From contig JAVHKY010000052.1 of NCBI GenBank assembly GCA_035079385.1, forward strand, positions 2,914,001 to 2,978,000: a stretch of 64,000 bases of DNA, read 5' to 3'. The position numbers and the translations under genes were made by a program. This DNA comes from Aspidiotus rigidus. Lineage: Eukaryota > Arthropoda > Insecta > Hemiptera > Diaspididae. The notes under the pieces are model-generated. The model did not search any database, was not told the DNA's origin, and was given only the letters and a program-made list of their open reading frames with translations. Shown in pieces: positions 12,401 to 27,400 of this stretch (its first letter is position 1; each line of letters begins with the position of its first letter).

Positions 12401-15400
12401 TCTTGTGTATTCAAAATCTTGTGATACAAAATTGAAGGTCAGCCCTTGACTCTCGTTCTGGTTGAAGAATTATTTTATGAACTCGTGAAGATCCACCATG
12501 GGGTGCCCCTGTTTGAATCAATAGAAGTCAACGGACAATTCTTAGCGTAACTAATTACATTCGCTCTTGTGTTATTCTTGTATTATATGGTTGACTTGTG
12601 TGTCAAAAACAAATTGAAGTGGCGACGAGGCCTAAAAGATTTGAAGGTGGTACTACAGTAGTTTTGAATTTTTTTTCTATTCATTGTGATTCTATTTTCT
12701 CTGTTCACTTGGTTGTTGAGAATGCGCACTCTTCCAATCTCTTGTTGTAGCCTAACTCTTATTCAGCCGTTCATCTGTTGTTTTCGTTGCTGCCATTCCT
12801 GAAAAATTATAACTATCAAACAGTTACCTTATTTAATGACGTATGATATCATGTCGATCCCGATCATTACTACCTTTTTCTGTACAAACGTAAGATTATC
12901 GTGGTCAGAGTTGCTTCAATGTGTCGACCCACCCTTTTAAAAACATCACATAAACCTGATGAATTTTGATTTGAAATATTGTGAGTAACCCCTTTTTTTA
13001 AAGTGCACTCTGCTTTCTTTCTTTTTCATTCGAAGCAATTCCCTTTCTCCCACTTTTACCTACATATCATTTCCATTTTAGATTTGTCGGTTTAGCACGC
13101 TTTACTGTGTGTATTTAATTTATAAATTTTATTTTTTTTCCCGCCTTTGAACCTATAGATTGATTAAAAACGAAATCGATGCTTATCTTTTCATCTCCGC
13201 ACAAGCAAAAATCGCTTAGGAACGCGAAAAATCTGAAACGTTAATGAGGGAAAATGAAAAATTAATTTAGTGCAATGTAAATAGAAAATGGTCGAAAGGA
13301 AAAAATTCGAAGAGAAAGAGAGAGAAAATAAGTAAAGGAAAAAGTTCGATTGGAGCAACATGCTCGCCAGTTTCATATTGACAAATATATTCACACATAC
13401 ATACATACATACATACACCCATCTACACTAAAATAAATACACTAGAGTAACCCAACATTGAGTAACGTCGGCATGGAACGATACGAAACGTGGTGGCCCG
13501 ATGACCTACTAAAAGGAAGAAGCTCGTATTTTAAAAGTCTAGAGTCGTGGCACCCATACGGATCGATATAGCGGCAACAGCAACAGCATCAACAAACATT
13601 TAAATAAAATGAACGCTTCTCCGAAAAATTTAATCATATTGTTGACGAATATTATGATGCTGGAAACCTCACGTGAGTTCTGGGAGTATTTATCGAAAAA
13701 AAGATTGTTGCGTAGGTGCAACAATGAATCAATTGGGTGCAACGCCGTCACAAATTACTGGTATGACTCAGCGTTTCAAAAAAAGGAAAAATGCGCAAAA
13801 CTATTTCAGAAACTTCGTTCACCTGATTCTAGTGAAGCACGAGTAGTAGTCTTTTTTTGTTTTTTTGTTTTTTTTTTTCAAAAATAGTACTTACTAATAA
13901 CTTTGATTGGATTCGTAAAATTTTGCTCGTATTCAGAGAAATATTACTAGCAAATCACCTGAATACCATCTCGTTTGATTATAACGATGTAAAATTTTTA
14001 CGACTACACAATCTGACATATATATATAAACACCCATTTATCATTCACAAGTAAAGTAAATACTTTTGAAAACATAACCTTCTATTTCTAAACAAATAAC
14101 TACATACAAAAACCAACGTGTGAACTTATTTTGTACGGATAGAAAGCGGGTACGACTTCAGATTATTAATCCTAGCAAAATGCGAGGATAAAGAAACAGA
14201 CTTTGATCATTACAGGAGATAAAGTCTTGATTGATACGAAATTTTAAGCAGGATTCGTATGAGGATGCCACTGTAAAAGCGCTACGCTAATTTCCATGTG
14301 GCGGAGAAAGTGTCGATTGAAAATATATCATTAGATGTTCAATATGACGGAAATTTGAATGCAAGTATGGAAGAATATCGGCTGATCGCTTACCGGTGCT
14401 CTCAATCTTCCCGGCATTCCGTTTTCCTGATACCTCAACACACGCACAAACGCAAAATCAATTGAGAACTTCCTAGTACTATTCTCTAATTTGTAACATG
14501 TACGACTACCAATTTTGACTACGAGTGCCGAAGCGACGTCACCGACCCAAAAATTCGTGAGAACGGTAGAGCGTTTTTACATGTATCAAAAGAAATATTT
14601 TGGCTATTTTCATAGGTGTAAAACTTGTGAGAGAAAAATATGAGAAAAAAGTCACGTTTGAAATTCGTTAAAGAGAAAATGTTTGTGAAGACTGCACCCG
14701 ATGTACTTCTTGCTGATAACATTTTTGTAGATTACCTTTGAAATCAAGCTGCCAAAAACTCTCACCTAACAAGAACCCGCATTTTGAACATACTTATTAT
14801 ATGCCTCGCGTAGCCTGTACCACTCACGCCGGCTCATTCGGTGAATTATTCTTAATGCTCCAGGAAATGATAGAGAGTCGCCTCCCCATCTAAGTTTTTG
14901 CTTTACTTTCATCCTACCTTCTCGTTGAAACTAGTTCCTAATTTTGTAGGTTCACTCTCTTCATTTTATCACATGTGTATATCGTTTCGTCCTTTTTCTA
15001 TCTTCTGGTCACGTACAAGAAATTATTATTGTTTTTTTTTCCATTTTATTAATGTTGACTTTATTTTTTAATTTCATTTGCAACATTGATCTTTCCATCG
15101 TATTTTGTCTTTTTTTATACTTTGTATCGGAAGAAATTTGGTCACAGAAATATGCGATGGAATACTCTTACCTCATTACGGACAAAATAAACGAACTTCA
15201 TTGAGGATCGGCACTGTTCCGTGGGTGGAAACAATGGACCTCCTAGTTTCAACAATTGATCATTATGCAACAATTCATCGCTCAGAAGAGTTCTGAACTT
15301 GGAAGTTCAGCTTCAAAGGTCAAAACTTTTCCAAGCTTCACCACCCTGAAATTTTTGCCGTCCTACTATCTAATTACAGCTTGTATCACAGAAGTGGCCG

Positions 15401-18400
15401 ATCAGCAAAATTTTTTCGAGTTTCACCATTTATATCCATATTTTAAAAGCAGGTCTGACGAAACAGGAGCTAGTTGTTTGTTTTTGGGGCCGGGAAAGCT
15501 GCGGACCCGAAACGGTGACCAGGAAAATAATTAAATCCAACATACTTATGAACCCCTGCTAAACTTCTCTCAACACTACTAGTCGCAATTCCTCCTCCAG
15601 GTGCGATAGAAGCTCTCTAAGGCAAAGTCGACATGTACATCAGTGCTTCCAGGTCATCTATACGTTGAAAAAAAAAAAATTTCAAAACCCAAAACCTTCG
15701 GTATGTAAATCAAATGTTAAAAAATTTCGAATAGTAGAGATTTTTCAGAGTCTCGTTTCCCCTATTATAACATACAGATCGAAACTAGGCTGCAGAGCAA
15801 TCCAAATTTGACGATGAATTTTCCCCTTCGTCCTACTTTCAATTGTCCGCAATATAATTATATTTTGAAGAAAAATTGGATTTATTTACCACTCTGCTGG
15901 TTAAGCCGGAAAATATAACCGATATTATCATTCGGCCATTCTGACAACAATTGCTGGCAACTCCAAACACTCTCGACGATATTTGCTAGAACGTCGTCTG
16001 GGAACCAAGACAATGGCTGACAAATAGAGCTTCACGCTATTAATAACAATATTGAACGCACCAGTTGGGAACCGAATTAGAAAACTGCTGGAAACCAAAC
16101 AGGGCCGTCCCTAAAAATCTGTCCTATACTTATATTGCAAGAAGTCGTACCGGATTGTGCTAAATCTGCCGTATTCTCGTATACCTCGAATAACTATTGT
16201 AATCAGCAAAAATCAACAATCGTCTCTGATTGGTTAAGATATCAGGCTATCACGAAATCGCTTTTTCGATCAAAATATCATAGCGATATAATTATGTGAA
16301 ACATCATTTCTTCTAATATCAGCAAATCAGAATCGTTCCTCTAAAATTAGTCTCAGTCTCATTATTGGTCTAACAGCATTAGTTACCATTGGATTGTTTT
16401 ACTCGCATTCGAACGTACTCAGGTATCAACGAAATTATCAGGTCATAATAGGAGGAGTAAATAAAACCTAATTTTCATCTATAGGTTAGTTACCGCCTAC
16501 CAAATTGCTCATATTATAGCCTACCTGTAGACACTTCTCACAAAAAGAATTGTTTCCTTCTTAAATAAAGTTGTGATATCATTGCATTTTGAAAGTTGTT
16601 CTGGTTGCGCCCCTGTATCTATGTATCTCTTTAATGGTGAAAAATCAAATATCGTTGTAAACTTGAATAATTTCGTTGTTTAAAAGTCTTATCTGTGTAT
16701 TATTGAAACTTGATGTGCTCATTTTAGAAATGATCTTTTCGTCCCATAATTGGCCATTGGCTGTTGGACGGCACTTAAAATTAAACTTTAAAATAAAATA
16801 AATAGAGATCTCGACCACGAAGGATGATGGTCCCCTGCAAACAAATTTTTAAAAATTGTGTTTTCCACTTCTGCCTTTGAAATCTTTTGATAGTGAAGTT
16901 GTCGATGAATTCAGAATATTATTGTCGTGATACTACCCGTCAAACATTATACCGTCGAATACTCTCGAGATTTAGTTTTTCCTAATTACGTATATCCGAT
17001 TGTTTCATATGCCATTGACGAAAATCCCGAAAATTGTACGGTACCCTTTTTTATAAAATTTGTACCATGAATACGATTTCGCCGACTTTTTTTGGAAGTT
17101 TTGGGACCAAGAAAGAGAGCGAGCCGAAAATTATACGATGAGAAAAAGCAGAGCGAATCTATAGAAGGCAGAAGACGCAGTCACGCGAATACATGTTATT
17201 TATCTATCTATCGTTTTCAAAAAAGAAAGAAAGAAAAAAAAAAGGTGTTGAAAAGGAAACGCTAACTAGAGTCAGCTCTAAGCAGCCAAAAGGGAGAAAA
17301 CTGATGTTTGAATGGAAGATTTAGCAAGCATTCAAAAAACCTGTCTTCTATGGGCCGCGTTTTCTCATCAATGAAAAAATGCAAGTTCCCGGTCTCGTAA
17401 AACTTCTGTTCACTATTCAGAATGTAGCGCATTCGCGGAAGGAAGCAAAGAGGTGAGCACGCTTATACTGTCGAGAGCAATAATGGTGTATAGCGTGTAT
17501 AGCGGTCGGATAGCAATGCGATGGTAGGAGAATGCTCCACCACTGCTCGAGAACAAACTCCCAATTATTGTACGGCGATCTTGGGGATGGTTTTCTTCTT
17601 TTTCACCCTCTGCAGGCTACAAATAATAGTTTTTTCTCATACAGTGTGATAGTGTCATGGCGCTACCCCCATAAATAGAGAATAATACAAGGTACCCCCC
17701 CCCCCCTCTTTTTATCTTGTTTGAACGAATGGCCTACATTCATGTATTCCAACAGTTACACCATCAATGGAAAGTGCACCGCGCGCAGCCCTTTTCCCTT
17801 TTCGATGGATGGTATTTTAGTGGCTACCACTGATGCTGCTGCCGTGTGTTGCGAAAAGTCGATGTTCTTGAGAGTCGCACGTTTTGTAATTTCCTTGTTT
17901 TTCTCTCGGGAGAATATCATTTCTCTACAAGATGTGCTAGCTTTTCACTCGTCTGTTCACTTTTTTTGTGATGAGTATGATACAGTGTGTGTAAGGATGA
18001 TGTACCTATTTGTATATTTATACGTAGCTACCTACATGAATAATAATTCTGCTTCAACGACGGAAAAGAATAATCATTAGCTTATTACACTTCTTCACCC
18101 TGTGCATCACCGTATAATGAATGGGTTGTGAATATACGAACGTGCGACAGAGAAATGTGAAGTAATTTTCATTATGATTGATCGAGTGATGAATGACAAT
18201 ATTAAAATGTACGTCAGTACGTGTATATCCTTTTATATCGAAAAAGCGATCAAAGGTGAAAATCGTGGCCATGGTAAGGAAATCAACATAGGTCGTTTCG
18301 TAATAAAAATTCACGATGTGGGTCAGGTTTACTTTTGCGCAGGATCTTGAGCGTTGCAATTGGATTCGTACATAAAATATGATACGAGAAGAGTTTGCGT

Positions 18401-21400
18401 CGCGTCGAAGCGCGAGATTCTCTCCGTGTAAGACGAGAGTATTTACCCAGTTAGCCGATTGGACCCCTTTGCAGTTTCGTATGATTCTTTCCATTCCGGA
18501 AGTAGGTGTACGAGTCCTACGATATGAAGAGTAACCGATCGGTGGTTTTCGATCAAGAATTACGCGTGATATTCGCTGCCTGACAACCGATCCACTTTTA
18601 TTTCGTAAGTGTTTCTAAAGAATGACGAGTTAAGAGAGGAATTTCATACATATTTTGGAAAATTACTATTCACGTGTATCACGAATGCATGCGAGTACTC
18701 TCTTGTTTGTAGGAATCGGCTCCGCGGAATAAGATGATTATGTCATTTTGTCGAGCTCGGAAAATAGGCATACCTAGAACGCTTAAGAAGAAAACCAACG
18801 AGAACAAAAATTGAAATAGAAAATAATGAAACGTGGGTGTGCCTTCGGGCTTTCAAATACTGTATAACGGAATGTTTAAAATAAAATATGAATCTACAAA
18901 TACGTAAAACGAAAGAGAAGTTGCCGCAGCCCACTTATCAGGCTAGCAGTCAATTCCTCAAGCTTACTTTTAATAAGCTGACGAGCTCACTCGCTTTCAG
19001 CTCCGTCGCCTCGTATAATAAGACCTTTATAATAGTGGATCATTAATTTATCAAAATCCATACGCGGTGATGAACTATGTCAACTCAAAATAGACTAAAA
19101 ATGACTGTACGGCGACGTCAGCGTTTGTATTAGGTCGATATGGGATCGACTCTGCTTGTCGTGTCGATTTCAATTCGACTTCTATAAAGATGTTTTATCG
19201 ACCTGAAGTCGACTGCTCTATGGCATCTATTGGAAGTCGATTTGGAGTGTTGTAGACTTGTAACTTATAGTTAACTTCGAATCGACTTCAAATCGACGTC
19301 GATCTGGAGTCGATGTACTTTGTCTATTAGGTAACTTTGTTACTCTCAGACAGAATGCGTAGTCTTGAAAAAGATTCGGTTTTCTTCAAATAAATAATTT
19401 TCAATCGTGCGGGACATCGTGTTAGAGGATATTGAATCATCTAAACTTATGATTTATGGTGAAAGAAGATTCAAGCTACATTTTCATATATAAATTGATC
19501 GAATTATTATTTGTTTTCAACGTGATAATTACGATGTTCTGAAAATATGACGATTTTTCATATTTTACGTGATTACTCAAAAAAGTGACGTGATAGCGAA
19601 AAAGGGAAAACGGATTTTAATTCAGCGTTAAAAGTACTTTTAGAATCAACTGAAGACGCGCAGAATACTCGATGGCTTTTCCCTAGTGTCATTATAATGA
19701 TGAGCGCCATCAAGAATCTCAGTTATGCTTAAGCAGTGTAGAGATTATCAAATTGATGTAATTTAGACGTCGATCGCATAGTCTTTTGCCTATGAATGAC
19801 GTATAATGACCCAAAATCAACGTCCTTTTTTTTAAGTCAGTTCTAAGTCATTTTGGGTCGATTTGCCGTCGATATTGGGCGGAACTAAATCGATCCAAAT
19901 CGACCTGGATTTTGAGTCTGTATCTGGTATTTCCTAACCGATAGTTAAGACTGAAGACGGAAGTCTCAAAAAAGCGAAGGTCGAGAATTTTCCAAGTCCT
20001 TAAAATTGATCAAGATCAAATGTGTAATACGAACGACGTGACGCAAAATCGCATTAACTTACATAAATTTTTGATCGACCTCCAGCCCAAAGATATATCC
20101 ATGTAAAAAAAGAAAAATTCTCAGACCTTATGAAAGTATTAATGAGAGCTACAAACTTGTATACTACATCTATATTGAAAAGGGTATGTTCATCGGTCAA
20201 AGAAATGAAGTAAGAGTCAAGTATCCTAAAGTGAAAATAAAACGAAGGATAAAGAACTGAAAGAAACATTATTTACAGCCAAAATCAACTGCACAGATGT
20301 CAGTATTTTCTCTACTTTTCTTCGTTTTTGACCGCATAATTCGAGTGAGAAAGTCAAGTTATAGTCCGATATTTTCAGATTTCTGATAGATGGACACCTT
20401 GTGGTAAAACATCGGCGTCGCATTGATATTATTGTCAAGTTCGCCCTTTGTCGGTCATTAGATAAAGTGGCGAGTTAGGAAGATGTTCTTATATAAACTT
20501 GATCTTTGTATTGACCTTGGACGATCTGGAATATTGAGAAAAGATGTTGCAGTGAAGATTTATTAATTTATAAAAATGTCAAGATCCTTTGAATTAGAAA
20601 TTAATGAAAATAAATTTCAGCTTATTCACGGCTCTGCCGTCGTTTATTACATGAAGGAATACAGTGACCGAAGTTTCGATATGACTTATAACTTCTATAC
20701 TAAATACAAATAGTTGGCGAAAAAAGCTACTGAGTACAGTCAGGAGAGCAAGGATGAACGTGAATGCGAAGATAACGTGTAGATACGTACGACTAATACC
20801 ATTAACGTTCGTTTTAAAATTAATCCTATTACTTTTCATAATTTCTATGCATTCTCTTATTTTTCTTTTCTTCTCTTAAGCTTGAACATAAAATAGAAGC
20901 TTTATCAAAATCAAACAGATGTCCGGTTTCAGAGGTATACTCACACAGGGCGGTATTTTTACGTTGGTTATTTACATCCCTCTTATATGTTGATTGGGTC
21001 TACTCTCGAGCTATTGTACTCGTACAGTCTCCCCCACATAACTGCGGTTGCAATTTCTGCGAGAAACACTGTTTACTAAGGAACTATAAAACAGGTATGA
21101 TCAGTTGATCACACTGATAACATCGTGTGTGCGTGGAGGATTGCGGATTGTGGAGCGATTTGAAGGACATTTCATGCCTCCACACATGCACACACGATAT
21201 CAGTGTGATCATACCCGTTTTATACTTCCTTACTGTATACCAGCCCAGAGAGTTTACCCTGGGAGACCTTATCTTTAACTTCCGAAAAATATTTTACGTT
21301 ACAGTTATAGCCACTGAAGGTGACTTTGGTGGAAGAATTAAGACTTTCGAGTTATTTTTTAATCATAACACGAGGGGTGCCAATCAACGGAATATAAAAG

Positions 21401-24400
21401 AATACCTCCCTCTTGTGAGGGGAGGGAGATTGAACTAGGTTGAATTACGTTATGGTTAGTGGCGCACTTCTCTTCAAAAAACTTCTAATGATAGAATTCA
21501 TGAAAATGATTACATTCAAAAACCATTCGAAATTCAGATTTAATCTTCTAATATATAAAGCAGAAAGTTTGTCTGTCCTCCTGTCCGTTTATAACTCGAG
21601 AACTACTGGGCTGATCGCATTCAAACTTTCAGGATATATTGTCCTCATCCCAGAGCAGCACATAGACTCATAAAAATGAAAATTTGACGGGGAGGTGCTG
21701 AGTAATTTCAAAAAAGGGCGAAAACAATGACTTTTTTCAATATAAAAAAACGTGGTGGTGTAGCTTGCCATCGAACGCGTTGTTCCAACGTTACCGTTCA
21801 AACGCGTTGAGTGGCGCAGTTATAAAAATTAAGTTATGGTGATAACTCGAGTTTTACTCATTTTTATGAAAAATTGAAGAGAACAAAAATTGTTGCCCCT
21901 TTAATTTCCTTTCGAATGAGCCCAATTCCAGATTTTTAGGAGGAAATTTTGGAACTATTGGTATTTTGACTGGTGCGTATGTAAGATCATTGTGTTTACA
22001 GAGAGAGAGAGAGCATTTAAACCGGTTGCTCTGGATGAATCTACAGAGACTATTCGAGTTTTACGTATCCAATTTTCGATTTTGAAAGGAGACGTTTATG
22101 TAAAATAATTTCTTGAAAATTTGCTCTTCTTTTGTGACGAGTAACTATACATTAGGTAAATATCGTCGTCAGAGTTTGAAACTACCTAAGAAAAGGTACT
22201 GGGTTCGAGAAAGAATTAAGAAAATTACATCCGGTTTCTCATATAGGAAACGACTGAGTTCGTCTCATGCCTCTACACAGACTGATGTAATGCTTCGGGG
22301 ATATGGCAGGCTTTTTACCTACTGTCCATCTATTTCCTTAATCATTGCGACGGTTCATGAATTAGTCCGTTTTTTGCTGCAATACAGCCCTTACCTGTCA
22401 ACTCAGCTCTTACCCTTAAAATCGAAATATTTACAAAACACTGATATCTACTCAACACACAGCTGGCGGTCAGGCGCGCTGCCAACCGCTAGTTTCTTTA
22501 TAAAAGGAAACGTCAGAAGGCTCTTGGCAGTGTTAACTCCTAAGTGCACGAGTTGATTGGAAAAATAATTAATGATACGTCCTGTGTAAAGTGGATTTTT
22601 TGTGGTGCTTAAAATTACGGTCATTCTTCAGAATGGTAAGGTCCAAAAAATTAATACAGTCATCTTTTCCTCTGTCACAAGTAAATTCAAGAAGTTCTAA
22701 AAAATTGTTCATACACACAAAAACGTCATCCTCTAAATCACAATTCACAACACATAGACTGTCATCAACATATTTTATCAAAAATTCTATGTAAAAAGTG
22801 TTAATTACAATATTGAAAAGTTTTTATCTACTCGTAGAACAATTTCCTCGACAATAAAGGATAGAGGGTTGCCCATCGCCAGGGAGCTCCGGGCCCCCAC
22901 ATTTTCATTAAATTATTGTGTTTTGAAACATCGTACGGGGGAGGGCGAAAACCCGAGACGTTGAAAAAAAAATTTGGGGGTCCCCCACAAACTTGGGGCC
23001 CGGGCATCGAAGCTTCTAAATCCGGCCCTGCTCGAAGGTTGCCCATCCTGAAGGACCTAAACTCAGCGAATGCAACCAGATGTCAAGATTATTTCTTTGA
23101 AAATGTGATACGCTCGTATTCCGCGAGCTTTAATTTCATTATTAGGTACAAGAATATAAATATAAGGAAGATACGAAACAATCATTATGAATTGTCCCGA
23201 GGAAAGTGTAGCTTATCTCACTCATCTTGCTTCAGAACGCAATTACGCAAAATAGGAGGAGCCTAGGAAGGAACAGAGCGAGTAGTGTTCGGACGGGGAA
23301 TTCCCGTTCCTATATCCCGTTCCCGGCTCTAAAATATTCCCGACTTCCCGATTATGAAAAAACATGTTTTTATGAGGAAAAAACATGTTTTTTTAAAATA
23401 AAAATGTTCATTTTTGCTTATTTTTTTTATTAGTGTTTTAAATTATGTACTAAACAATATTTAAAACTATTTTGTTAAAAACATCGTCATTCTACTCCTA
23501 CCAAATAAAGAAGAGAGGCAGTTGGCCCAAAATAATGAGAAAACAATGTAGAATGTGAATCCACTGGGAATTCCTGATGGGATTCCCATTCCCGAAAAAT
23601 GATGGCCGGGAATTCCCAGTCCAAAATTTAATTCCCGGGAACGTCCGAACACTGAGAGTGAGAACATGCAAGTTATCATGTACTAGTTCGGCCAAGGTGT
23701 ATGGAGGAGGAAGGTGTGGTTATGTACATAATTAACGTTTCAGTGACGTCACCAGATTATAGGTACAATTTTCCACTACTTCGATAGGGTAGCTAGAGAA
23801 GGTGTTCTATGATGACGTGAACGCGAGGTTCTGACTTTCCGCCCAGCAAAAAATTGGCTTCCATCGCAACTCCTTCTATTTGTCTGCCGTACAAAGTTAA
23901 ATTGACGTACATCCAAATCGACGATCAGGCAAACTGTATCTTTTGGACTATTGGTGCGAGTGTGTGAATCGTGATAACACACTACTATTACTTCATTGAT
24001 GGAATAAAAGGGAAAAATTCAGATGTAGAAAATTGGAGCTTTGTTTCACGTGGGATGAACACACTACTCTGAAATGTGTTGAAATGAACGTTGGATATAT
24101 ACGTCAAAATTTTGACGTATATCCAAACCAAAATCCAAAAACGCTAATATTGGAAGGAGGAATGCTTGTATCGGAAAACTGGTGTGATAATTGGATTTAT
24201 CATTGAAAAATCGTTCTAGTAACACATATTTACATCTCAATTAGCCGTATTAATCTTATTTTAAGAAAATGTAACTCCTTCCCGATCGTCGATTTGGATA
24301 TAAGTACGTCAATTCAATTTTGTATGGCAGTTGTGACCTGCGATGAGAAAAGAATGCTCATTGCCCACTGACAGGAACACCATTTTTCTCTGATTAGATG

Positions 24401-27400
24401 TCCAATCAGAGAGAAATGGTGTTCCTGCACTAATAGGCAATGAGCATCTTTTTCTCATCGCAGGTCACATTCGACTATAAAGAACTTTCTTTTTGGTACA
24501 ATAGCCATTGCTAAGCCAGAACTTAAACGCTTCGAAGAATAATGGTTCGCATATCGACGTGAACATTCTAAAATTATTTCATCTTTCTTATGGTATATTC
24601 TAAAATAAGGGCTACCGGTATGTGAGTAAGCAAAGAGACAGCAACAAGTGGTACCAAGATATCGTCGTCTTCTTATTCTTCATCTCTTAATTTATCAATG
24701 AGTTGATGGGAATTTCTTACATTAGGATTATCCTCTGTTAAATTACAAGACGAAAGATTTAGAAAAATTGTACGTAGGTGCGTTGACAAACAAAAGTACA
24801 GGCCTGAGAGGGGCATTGAGTTCATGAGTCTTCGGAAGACTATAAAAACGTGGAGCCACGCTATTACACGTGGTGGTAAATTTCTTTACGGATGATTCTA
24901 TACGATTTTTCTCATACAGTTTTTTGGCTATTCATCTTCTTTTGGATCGATGCGGTGGGACTATTTCCTCTCATTTCATGAATCTTGGTAACCCGGAAAA
25001 AATTAGTACTTTCAATCAGCTAATCACTTGTTGAAGTTAGACTTTTCGATCGATGAGTTCGCCGAAGAATGTGTTTAACAAGGTATTAGAAAATTCACTT
25101 GAAACTATATTATCAACAAACTCATCACTAACGTCATAACTTCCGTGGTTCACGATTACAGTTGTCATTGTAATATTCTTGGTGGCGTACTATCGTCGTT
25201 TTTTATTCGAACGAAATGATGATATTCGTTTTGAAATGAAATATCAAGCAGTAATCGTTTATTCAAATAATTTTTTTGCAATACGACTGTTAAAAACAAA
25301 AAAGCAAAAAGATAGAAAAATAAAATAAAAAATAATAAAATAACGTCATTTTACTACAAGGTTTTTTACTCGGGTATGTGGTGTACTGTTTCGGTATTGA
25401 CCAATGGGTTTCAGATTTGGACTTCAATTAAAGTTTCAAAATTGAAACTGAAAGTTACAAAATGAAAAAGTATCCCTCAAATGCGAAATAGATGAAGTGC
25501 GCAATACGCGGTTTCGGGAAATGTATCCCATCATCTGGAGAACGAATACAACAGAAATGAAAACGGCGTCGCGGTGCTAAGATGAGGTCAGAAAGAGCAG
25601 GCTTTAGCTGGTGGGATTGTAATTCAAGATGAAGTGGGTGAAGGGATTTAGAAGGGTGCCAGATAAGTCATTCAACAAGTTATTACGTGATTGTTTATGC
25701 GTGTACATGGTTTCGTTTTCCTCTAGACGGTTCATACTAAAACTCTTTTGAGATGGGTGGTTCAATTTGAGTTGTGATTCATCAAAATTATATTTGCTGG
25801 TAGCGCAATGTTGGGCGAAAGCGGATACATCTTTCATGGAGTTAAAAGAAGGAGGAACCTTCGTAAGACCTGCAAGATTGAGATCGCCCAGTCGATGTTC
25901 ATATATCCTGTTTTCAATAGAGCTCCCTGTTTGACCGACGTAGATTTTTCCGCACTTGCACGACAGACGGTAGACACCCGATCTTCCATTTGGAGGAACT
26001 GGATCTTTAAACCTGGGTAGGTTCTGAACAGATGTGACAGTGTAGAAACCTGTCCTATAGCCGTATTTCTTGAGTTCCTTCGCGCGAGTACACCTGAGCT
26101 TTTTTCCAAGTAAGGGAGGCAAACCCAGCGTTCTTATGTGAAAAGAAGAGGGTTTTGCTGATTCAAACAGTGTACGTTGTACGAGGTAGATCTACAAGAA
26201 AGGATGTTTTGATTTGTTATTCCTACATTGTTCTGAAGATGGGATATGTTGTTTCCCAAAACCGCAGTCAACAAACATTCATTCAAACATTCACAATTTA
26301 CGCTTATTTTTGACTACCAAAATATTTTTTCATTTTTTCGGTTTTATTTACCCTCTTTGGTTTGTTATTATTTTTCGAGTTTTCCAAAATATTGCTTGTA
26401 TTTGTGTGTTTTCGAACCATAAAAGTCGTTACATTCCTTGTGTTCCCAATCTCTTTCATTTAATATGGATAGTACCTTTGAAGAATTTGTAACGTGAGGT
26501 CTATGTCCCCCTAGTCCATCCCCCCTCTCATCTTTGCATACACCTTTGCAAATTGAATTGAAACAGCTTATAAAGAAAGATTTTTCTCTGTTATGTGGAC
26601 GAAGAACTAATTGGGTATTGATGCCCTCTGACGTTTAAGAAAGAGTTTTAAAGTTTATTCATCTCGATTAAATAATTTCATAACTTCACATCTTATTTTT
26701 CGAGCTCAAATTCTCATTCAAGTGAGTTGAGTTGATGAAGTGTGAAAAGTATGACGCGTTTTGTTTCAGCTCGTGCGCAAGACGAATTTGAAATGGACGA
26801 TGGATGAGAAAGAGGAAAAAAAGTTTATAGCCCATCGAATTACTGTTCTGTATTCAAAAAAATCATGGTAGTTGCGCTTTGTAGAACATATTTAAAAATA
26901 ATGAGCTTTCATTTTCCGTTTTCAACGTAGTCGTTGTTCGATTCCATTTTATTAGTTCGCAAATGAAATCGCGGAGTTCGATCTTTTTGCACACGCGTGT
27001 GCTAGCTATACATTTTGTAGTATCCTGCTGTATTATTGAAAGTATATTATTATTGATGCTTACAACAATGTCGAAAGACAAAAATGATTTATATCCCGCT
27101 GTCATTATTGTTTTTTGTATAGCCGTCTCGCAGTAATTTGGAGGACATGCACTGCAGTAGATTAGACTCGAATACGGTGTACCGCGAACGAGGTCGTAGC
27201 GTCGGCTCCGGGGGACCAATGCGATCACGACCGGTCGAGAAACGTGTGGATACGTCGCCTTACTCGTGCGGACCTTACCTATCGCCTCCGTCGGCTGATC
27301 TCACTTGGCGCAGAACCAATTCCGACTCGGCTCTCCACCAGAGTGTTCAAAATCCGAATAATACTCTATTCAGCCCCGGATCTCAAAGACGTGGTAAGGT

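Noticed and set aside
13395..13416. CRISPR-like or regulatory array
   Set aside because: Simple ACAT microsatellite.
18054..18494. 146-codon minus-strand frame in intron 2
   Set aside because: No recognisable domain; composition like the surrounding intron.
22113..22556. 147-codon + frame with KKRYWVRER, reminiscent of the start of HARBI1-type proteins
   Set aside because: The likeness is a few residues only, and the opposite strand carries Penelope RT-related sequence at its end.
26863..27228. 121-codon minus-strand frame overlapping CRTC exon 3
   Set aside because: Overlaps a confirmed exon and has no family motif.
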